From NCBI GenBank assembly GCA_023436205.1, contig JAEZKC010000012.1:62001-126000 (forward strand): a stretch of 64,000 nucleotides of DNA, read 5' to 3'. This document shows, piece after piece, positions 59,713-64,000 of the stretch. Under the pieces are notes generated by a model. That model had not been told where the DNA came from, did not search any database, and was given only the letters and a program-made list of their open reading frames with translations. Source of the DNA: Fibrobacterota bacterium. GTDB taxonomy: Bacteria; Fibrobacterota; Chitinivibrionia; Chitinivibrionales; Chitinispirillaceae. The first letter of the stretch is position 1; the number at the start of each line of letters is the position of its first letter. Position numbers and translations under genes: made by a program.

Positions 59713-60174
59713 ATGAAAAAATCCCCCCGCGATCAGGACCTCGCTTCTCTTCTGGGGCCCTCAAAATTCAGTGCAGATGGCTTTCTGGGTGATGACCCCA
59801 GGGAACCGGACCAGATCATCGCTGACGACATGCGGGAACTGGAAAAAACAGGCGTGGAAAAAACCACACTGGTTTCTGCACTCAGAGATGTTTACAGAAA
59901 AGCGGAAACGGCACTGGGAAACCCTGTAAAGATCACCGATCACTTGACCGCCGAATATATCGAATCTCGCGGTAAAGTACCCTCACCATTCAGAGGTGAC
60001 GGCATGTTCCAGAAAGGGGAGGTCGATCTTAAAGACGACAGTACGGGCAAATCGGTCATCTTCACCGCACTCTCCATAAGCCTCATCGAAAAACATGATT
60101 TTTTTCAGGGAAGGGGCTCCCGCTACAGACTGGAACCGGCAGAGATCGTGGAGCTATTGGGGCTGAAAAAATAG
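59713..60174 (+). CDS. Conserved-looking hypothetical protein, last gene of the Rnf/Nqr operon
   Basis: A 153-residue soluble, charged protein that I do not recognise. No Cys, signal or membrane helix. The N-terminus is polar (SPRDQDLASLLGPSKFSADG), the middle is helical (DMRELEKTGVEKTTLVSALR), and the C-terminal part is mixed (IFTALSISLIEKHDFFQGRG, YRLEPAEIVELLGLKK). It starts 24 bases after nqrF with AAGGAG 8 bases before the ATG, and the operon terminator comes after it, so it is probably co-expressed with the pump. Confidence 0.75.
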   Translation: MKKSPRDQDLASLLGPSKFSADGFLGDDPREPDQIIADDMRELEKTGVEKTTLVSALRDVYRKAETALGNPVKITDHLTAEYIESRGKVPSPFRGDGMFQKGEVDLKDDSTGKSVIFTALSISLIEKHDFFQGRGSRYRLEPAEIVELLGLKK

Positions 60175-60220
60175 CGTACATCACAAGGACGTACGCCTCC
60201 GCACGCAAGAGAATCTTAAT

Positions 60221-60250
60221 ATGCCGCACCAGCCAGTGCGGCATTTCTGT
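60221..60250. terminator. Terminator between the Rnf/Nqr operon and the aminopeptidase gene
   Basis: ATGCCGCAC and GTGCGGCAT form a 9-bp perfect stem with a 6-base loop. Short T-rich tails on both sides (TTTCTGTT on plus, ATTAAGATTC on minus) suggest it serves both convergent genes, better on plus. Confidence 0.7.
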
Positions 60251-60251
60251 T

Positions 60252-61451
60252 CTAAACGGTAAACTTCCCTTTTTTGTAAATCACTTTTTCAGTGCCGTCG
60301 CGCAGCACAGCTGTCACCACCCTGTCACTTGTGGCGATTATATCCGTATGCTCCACCGAGTGATTGAAACCGAGCTCTTCAAACTGCGCCTCACTCATTT
60401 TCGATGCGTCACCATCGTAAGTGTCATGATAACTCTTTCCCACCGCCAGATGAGTGTTACCGTACTTGCCACCGAAGTTTTCATCGTAAAGAGTATCAGC
60501 CATAAACTTTGAAATACGGGAAAAACGGATATCAGTAAGCGAGAATTCTCCTATTTTGTCGGCATTCTTCTGCTTGATCATCTCCTTTAAAAACTTCTCA
60601 TTTTTCTGGGCAGTCGCTTTTACAATCTTACCCTTTTTGAATTCCAGACGAATATCTTTTATGATATTACCGTATCTGTAAAGCGGCAGATCAAAAAAGA
60701 CCGTACCCTCTGTACCCCGCCAGTCAGGTGAGGTGAAAATCTCAAAAGAGGGAATATTCCTTCCGCTTCCACCCAGCCATTTGCGTTTCTCCCCCATGGT
60801 GAGCCAGAGATCGGTCTCTTTTGACTGTACATGAAGTTTATCAATCGGAAGCTTGTTTATTCTGTCCAGAACACCCTGCATTTCGGTGAAGATGGATTTC
60901 CATTTCCTGACCGGGTCAGCCTCATTGAGAAAACAGGCACTTGAAATCTGCTTCCAGTACTCCTGCAATGAAAGTCCCGCCTCCCTGGCCATGCCTTCAG
61001 TTCCGTACATGCACAGAGTCCAGGTAAACTTTCCCTTATCCTCCTTCTCATCCAGCCATTCCCGAAACTGGCGGTTGGCCCTGTTTGACAGAATTACTTT
61101 TGCAGGATCAGCCTTTTTAAGAAACATGGGATCCTCATCGGCAAGAATCCTCACCCAGTGGTCAATAGTATCAGCCAGCCCCTTGTAGTATTTCTCGGGA
61201 AAAAAGAGCAGCTGCGCTCGGGAGGAGTTCTGTATCTGGAGAAGTTTGAATTCATCATCGATGATGTTTATCAGGGCGTGTCCCCCTTTTTCCAGCACCG
61301 ACCTGTACACTTCTTTGGCCAAAGGCAGCCCCGGTGTCTGAGTTACGATGTAAACCACTTCATTTTTTTTAATGCCTTTTCCGCTGTTAAGCGCAAAATT
61401 TATCAGGACATCGGCATATTTTTTCAGAAGCTTGGCAGGTGGAGTATACAT
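60252..61451 (-). CDS. M29 family metallo-aminopeptidase
   Basis: Removes N-terminal residues from peptides in the cytosol. The 399-residue protein follows the M29 (AmpS/PepS/aminopeptidase T) pattern: KYADVLINFALNSGKGIKKN, VVYIVTQTPGLPLAKEVYRS, GSGRNIPSFEIFTSP, and metal-site residues in the last third, including GEFSLTD, THLAVGKSYHDTY and NHSVEHTDII. The ATG at 61451 has GAGG 5 bases upstream and is preferred over a GTG at 61457 that overlaps that site. Confidence 0.85.
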   Translation of the reverse strand: MYTPPAKLLKKYADVLINFALNSGKGIKKNEVVYIVTQTPGLPLAKEVYRSVLEKGGHALINIIDDEFKLLQIQNSSRAQLLFFPEKYYKGLADTIDHWVRILADEDPMFLKKADPAKVILSNRANRQFREWLDEKEDKGKFTWTLCMYGTEGMAREAGLSLQEYWKQISSACFLNEADPVRKWKSIFTEMQGVLDRINKLPIDKLHVQSKETDLWLTMGEKRKWLGGSGRNIPSFEIFTSPDWRGTEGTVFFDLPLYRYGNIIKDIRLEFKKGKIVKATAQKNEKFLKEMIKQKNADKIGEFSLTDIRFSRISKFMADTLYDENFGGKYGNTHLAVGKSYHDTYDGDASKMSEAQFEELGFNHSVEHTDIIATSDRVVTAVLRDGTEKVIYKKGKFTV

Positions 61452-61535
61452 GTGCACCTCGTATCTTTTATGTTAAAGGAATATTTAATCTGCACTATTA
61501 CTTTTAAGATAATTGATAGATTTTTACGATTCCAA

Positions 61536-61555
61536 GGGAAAAGAGCCCTTTTCCC
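61536..61555. repeat. Perfect hairpin upstream of two tiny ORFs
   Basis: GGGAAAAG and CTTTTCCC pair with loop AGCC. The surrounding 262 bases (61452-61713) hold no clear gene. A GTG at 61672, with GGAAGGAG about 9 bases before it, opens only 9 codons. Confidence 0.4.
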
Positions 61556-61713
61556 ACTTACTGTTGACACCTGTTCTCCACCGCCCGGCAATCATTCCAT
61601 TCCCACACTCGCTCTTGCCATAAAATATCAGCCCCAGGGCATTCGAATTTTTATTGGGAAGGAGTAAAGTAAAGTGTCCCTTCCGGATAGCCGATATATC
61701 TAACAGAGGTTGA

Positions 61714-61800
61714 ATGAAAACCGCAGGCGATCTGCTGATTCGTGAAGTAGAGACCTGCTATCCACGGATGGGAGGTAGTTATGATGCACCAACGGGTTGA
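61714..61800 (+). CDS. Tiny ORF (28 aa) overlapping the next
   Basis: ATG at 61714 with AGAGG four bases upstream gives 28 codons (MKTAGDLLIREVETCYPRMG, then GSYDAPTG), ending in TGA at 61798. Its last 20 bases overlap the start of the following ORF, a layout used for translational coupling. No family is recognised. It may be a real leader/short protein or chance. Confidence 0.35.
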   Translation: MKTAGDLLIREVETCYPRMGGSYDAPTG

Positions 61801-61936
61801 GCCGTATGTCACGCTCGACGATCGCCCCAACAGGGATAATATCATCGAAAAAGATGAAATAATGAGTCTCATTATCGATGTTGAGACCATGTCGATTGAG
61901 GACTTCTATGAAAAGTACTTCAGCGTGGAGGACTGA
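61781..61936 (+). CDS. Small acidic protein (51 aa)
   Basis: A 51-residue ORF with GGGAGG five bases before the ATG, an excellent ribosome site inside the overlapping 28-codon ORF. The sequence is polar at the start (MMHQRVEPYVTLDDRPNRDN) and acidic and helical later (IEKDEIMSLIIDVETMSIED, FYEKYFSVED). It ends on a typical VED tail. Family unknown. Its stop is followed by a strongly structured stretch. Confidence 0.6.
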   Translation: MMHQRVEPYVTLDDRPNRDNIIEKDEIMSLIIDVETMSIEDFYEKYFSVED

Positions 61937-61978
61937 GGTCGGAAACTAGTCCCGTTAGCGATCCTTGGTGATAGTCTT

Positions 61979-62106
61979 CGGCGGCAGGTGATGTGAGAAG
62001 CGAGCAGGGTCTTTCGCGGTGTTTTCGAGCCGGAATGGACGTCCGGTTCGAAAACCCCCAGAAGAATCTGCAGACTTCCTCAGAATCTACCGCCGTTATT
62101 TTTTTT
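61979..62106 (+). ncRNA. Candidate structured RNA or branched terminator
   Basis: CGGCGG (61979-61984) pairs with CCGCCG (62090-62095), and TTATTTTTTTT follows at once. Inside is a 14-bp hairpin (62021-62055; GTTTTCGAGCCGGA with TCCGGTTCGAAAAC, one G-U pair, 7-base loop). It may be a structured 3' element of the small-protein message, a separate RNA, or a long terminator. No known RNA family was recognised. Confidence 0.35.
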
Positions 62107-62116
62107 GTGCGACTCA

Positions 62117-62153
62117 TAAAAAAAGCACCGGCAGAATTCCTCCCGCCGATGCT
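62117..62153 (-). terminator. Terminator of the 89-aa protein gene
   Basis: Minus-strand AGCATCGGC and GCCGGTGCT form a 9-bp stem (one T-G pair) followed by seven Ts, 24 bases after the stop at 62177. Confidence 0.85.
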
Positions 62154-62176
62154 TCCCTCAGTAGCTCTCGTAAACC

Positions 62177-62446
62177 TTACCGGCCGATCATCTTTCTGAT
62201 ACTTTCCTTCTCCTCATCGATTCTGCTCATGAGCCCCGAAATCTGTTCCTGATAGGAGCTTATGCGCTGAAGCCGCTCCTCGATCTCCCCGTTCCGATTT
62301 CCACCTCCCCGCTCAGGAGGCGACACATGCTCCAACTCCGCCTCTGCTACCGGGTATCTGCGCTTCTCCTGTGCCATTGGCGTTTCAAACATATCCGGCG
62401 GCATCGATAAGCCGGCTCTCTTCCTTGTGCTTCCAGTGCTATCCAT
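62177..62446 (-). CDS. Small coiled-coil protein (89 aa), unknown
   Basis: Soluble and very polar: an N-terminal Ser/Arg/Pro-rich half (MDSTGSTRKRAGLSMPPDMF) and a C-terminal helix with heptads (IEERLQRISSYQEQISGLMS, RIDEEKESIRKMIGR) that is probably a coiled coil. GGAGGG stands 7 bases before the ATG at 62446; a longer frame from 62482 has no ribosome site. A good terminator follows, which supports that it is a real gene. Family unknown. Confidence 0.65.
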   Translation of the reverse strand: MDSTGSTRKRAGLSMPPDMFETPMAQEKRRYPVAEAELEHVSPPERGGGNRNGEIEERLQRISSYQEQISGLMSRIDEEKESIRKMIGR

Positions 62447-62562
62447 TCTACGGCCCTCCACCTCATGTACTAGCCATGCCATCCATAAGTATTACGCTTG
62501 ATGGAACCGTAAGATTAATCAGAAGACCCGGGATGAAGAGTTGGCTTGAAACGGTTATAATC

Positions 62563-62856
62563 TCATTTTTTGCGTCTTGCAGAAACCATCATTAACAGCA
62601 TTCCTATCGCAAATGCCAGAAAACACAGCCTCTTTCTGGTGAACATGCGATGAACCTGAATGTATTCGGGAAGACCTGTTTCGGGAGCGCGTCTGAGAAC
62701 CGGTTCTGATTTCTGCTCTGAAATATCCCCTGATCCCACTCCTTGATTTGAATCTTCCTCCTGAACCTGATGGAGACGGCAGTAACCATCAACCAGATTA
62801 CCTTTTATTCTGCACCTTTCTCCGCTTTTTGTGATTCCCCTGCACTGTTCGCTCAT
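62563..62856 (-). CDS. Small membrane protein with N-terminal zinc-knuckle-like motif
   Basis: A 97-residue protein. The head CRGITKSGERCRIKG followed by DGYCRLHQ has the pattern C-x-G-x-T-x2-G-x2-C ... Y-C-x2-H, a compact zinc-binding motif seen in several small prokaryotic proteins. A polar linker and one C-terminal membrane helix (LCFLAFAIGMLLMMVSA) with basic end (RRKK) follow, so the zinc head would be cytoplasmic on a tail-anchored protein. AAGGAG precedes the ATG. Role unknown. Confidence 0.7.
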   Translation of the reverse strand: MSEQCRGITKSGERCRIKGNLVDGYCRLHQVQEEDSNQGVGSGDISEQKSEPVLRRAPETGLPEYIQVHRMFTRKRLCFLAFAIGMLLMMVSARRKK

Positions 62857-63022
62857 GAATTCTCCTTGTTACTTGCTCGAAATCTACTGAAATGTAATTA
62901 TATACCTTCCGCTTGAGGATTGCAAGGGTGTCCACCAAACCATAACCACGTTTCAGGCCACGAATTATATTGATATTAAAGGTCAAACAGCTACCGAAGG
63001 TAAACCTTAACCAGGACAGCTT

Positions 63023-63724
63023 ATGACAATTCTCCGCCTGCTGCTCTTTACATTTCTGCTCTCTTCTGCACATGCCCAAATTCCCACAAGCCCCAGATCT
63101 AAAAAGGCTGTAGCAGATGTCAAACCAAGACTGGAAAGTCAACTGAAAGAAAAAGGCCTTCTCTATGGCTCCCGGCTGTTTATACGCATTTTCAAGGAAT
63201 CAGAGGAGCTTGAAATCTGGTGCCAAAATGACAAAACATTCAACCTTTTCAAAGTTTATGAAGTCTGCGACTACGGTTCCAGAGGACTGGGGCCCAAAAC
63301 GGAGGAGGGCGACGGACAAGCACCGGAGGGTTTTTACAAAGTGTACCCGCGCAGTTTAAACCCCTTAAGTTCTTTTCACTTGTCATTCAACCTGGGATAC
63401 CCCAACGACTATGACAGATCCCTGGGACGCACTGGCGGTGCCTTGATGGTACACGGGTCATGTGCTTCGCTTGGCTGCTTTGCCATGACCGACTCCTGCA
63501 TCGAAGAGATCTATGCTTTAGTGGAAGCTGCCCTCAGAAACGGACAGGACCATGTACCTGTGCATATTTTCCCTTTCAGGATGACAGATGAAAACATGAC
63601 CCGTCATCGCACATCTGTATGGCTTACTTTCTGGGAAAATCTGCAGGAGGGATATCAATTCTTTGAAGAAACCAACCTTCCACCCCGTGTGTATGTAAAA
63701 CAAAACAGGTACTGCTTCAAATGA
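63023..63724 (+). CDS. YafK-like L,D-transpeptidase domain protein
   Basis: A 233-residue exported protein (signal peptide MTILRLLLFTFLLSSAHA). The YkuD-type catalytic motif is GALMVHGSCASLGCFAM with H144 and nucleophile C152, and the spacing matches the YafK group, some of which cut or make links between peptidoglycan and outer-membrane lipoprotein. Upstream FIRIFKESEELEIW and FYKVYPRSLNPLSSFHLSF are the usual preceding strands. Its stop overlaps the next start (ATGA). Confidence 0.85.
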   Translation: MTILRLLLFTFLLSSAHAQIPTSPRSKKAVADVKPRLESQLKEKGLLYGSRLFIRIFKESEELEIWCQNDKTFNLFKVYEVCDYGSRGLGPKTEEGDGQAPEGFYKVYPRSLNPLSSFHLSFNLGYPNDYDRSLGRTGGALMVHGSCASLGCFAMTDSCIEEIYALVEAALRNGQDHVPVHIFPFRMTDENMTRHRTSVWLTFWENLQEGYQFFEETNLPPRVYVKQNRYCFK

Positions 63725-64000
63725 ATAATTCAAAGAAAATAGCTCAAAGTGCAGTTGAAAATCATTTTATTGGAAGAAAAGCGAAACACTATGAAAGTGA
63801 AAGAATCCGGGTAATCACTGTTCCCAACTATGTGGTGCTGGGGCAGCTAACCGCATTGCGCTTTATTGAATGGATCAAAAGTAATCCTCAGGGGATAGTC
63901 GCTCTCCCCACCGGGAAAACTCCGGAATATTTCATCAAATGGTTTGTATACTACATCAATCACTGGAGCTATGAATGTCAGAAAGGAATAATTGGCCGCT
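63721..64000 (+). CDS. Glucosamine-6-phosphate deaminase-like protein, N-terminal part
   Basis: Open from the ATG at 63721 to the window end (93 codons). GIVALPTGKTPEYFIKWFVY resembles the start of the NagB / 6-phosphogluconolactonase fold, where a TG-x-TP loop binds the sugar phosphate. The sequence before it is longer than in standard NagB and polar. Coupled to the L,D-transpeptidase gene by a 4-base overlap. The rest of the gene is needed for a firm call. Confidence 0.55.
   Translation, partial: MNNSKKIAQSAVENHFIGRKAKHYESERIRVITVPNYVVLGQLTALRFIEWIKSNPQGIVALPTGKTPEYFIKWFVYYINHWSYECQKGIIGR

Noticed and set aside
1..64000. CRISPR arrays, tRNA or rRNA genes, insertion sequences
   Set aside because: No regularly spaced direct repeats, cloverleaf with conserved TTCGA-type arm, or transposase reading frame was recognised. 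Only reading by eye was possible, so a tRNA could still be missed.

Overview
The window reads as a contiguous piece of a Gram-negative, flagellated, polysaccharide-degrading bacterium. Outer-membrane genes (tamA/tamB, porin-like and beta-barrel proteins), secreted carbohydrate-active enzymes whose C-termini resemble type IX sorting domains, a GH8 glucanase, Omp85-type proteins, amtB-glnK pairs and an Rnf/Nqr-type ion pump together suggest a member of the Fibrobacterota (Chitinivibrionia-like). That placement is inference from gene content; no rRNA or tRNA gene was seen to fix it. No CRISPR array, insertion sequence or prophage was recognised.

Layout. 1-4,400: flagellar genes on the minus strand (fliD partial, flaG, a fliB-type flagellin lysine methylase, flagellin behind a near-consensus sigma-28 promoter). 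4,500-13,000: poorly characterised and secreted proteins, including a membrane protein with an L7/L12-like domain, a polysaccharide-lyase-like multidomain protein, a beta-helix protein and a 982-residue Ig/PKD-like protein. 13,070-13,540: a decayed two-gene cassette with nonsense mutations in both genes. 13,660-17,480: a five-PAS hybrid histidine kinase and an NlpC/P60-like lipoprotein. 17,620-24,020: an outer-membrane protein with tamA and tamB. 24,380-26,050: a small membrane protein, a five-EF-hand lipoprotein and a DUF4412-like secreted protein. 26,200-31,450: 2-oxoacid:ferredoxin oxidoreductase (gamma-alpha fusion plus beta) and the GH8 enzyme. 31,550-38,130: a tight housekeeping cluster mutS-scpB-scpA-ridA-glmS. 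38,420-42,240: a GT4 glycosyltransferase fused to a helical domain, and a GH130 mannoside phosphorylase.

42,300-55,470 is a nitrogen and regulation region. Two amtB-glnK pairs each sit behind a perfect-looking sigma-54 promoter. One faces a divergent NifA-like activator. The other forms an operon with a porin and lies beside an unusual sigma-54 activator whose N-terminus looks like an inactivated ArsC/LMW-phosphatase domain, preceded by a lone PTS Enzyme I gene. Between the two pairs is a TetR-GH13 unit with two matching operator palindromes.

55,650-60,170 is an ion-pump operon with an unusual composition: RnfD, G, E and A-like membrane subunits followed by NqrF and no rnfB, rnfC or nqrA in view. 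The right end holds an M29 aminopeptidase, two overlapping tiny ORFs, a candidate structured RNA, two small uncharacterised proteins, a YafK-like L,D-transpeptidase and the start of a NagB-like gene.

The best candidates for something undescribed are the EI / degenerate-phosphatase activator / porin-amtB-glnK circuit and the hybrid Rnf-Nqr operon.
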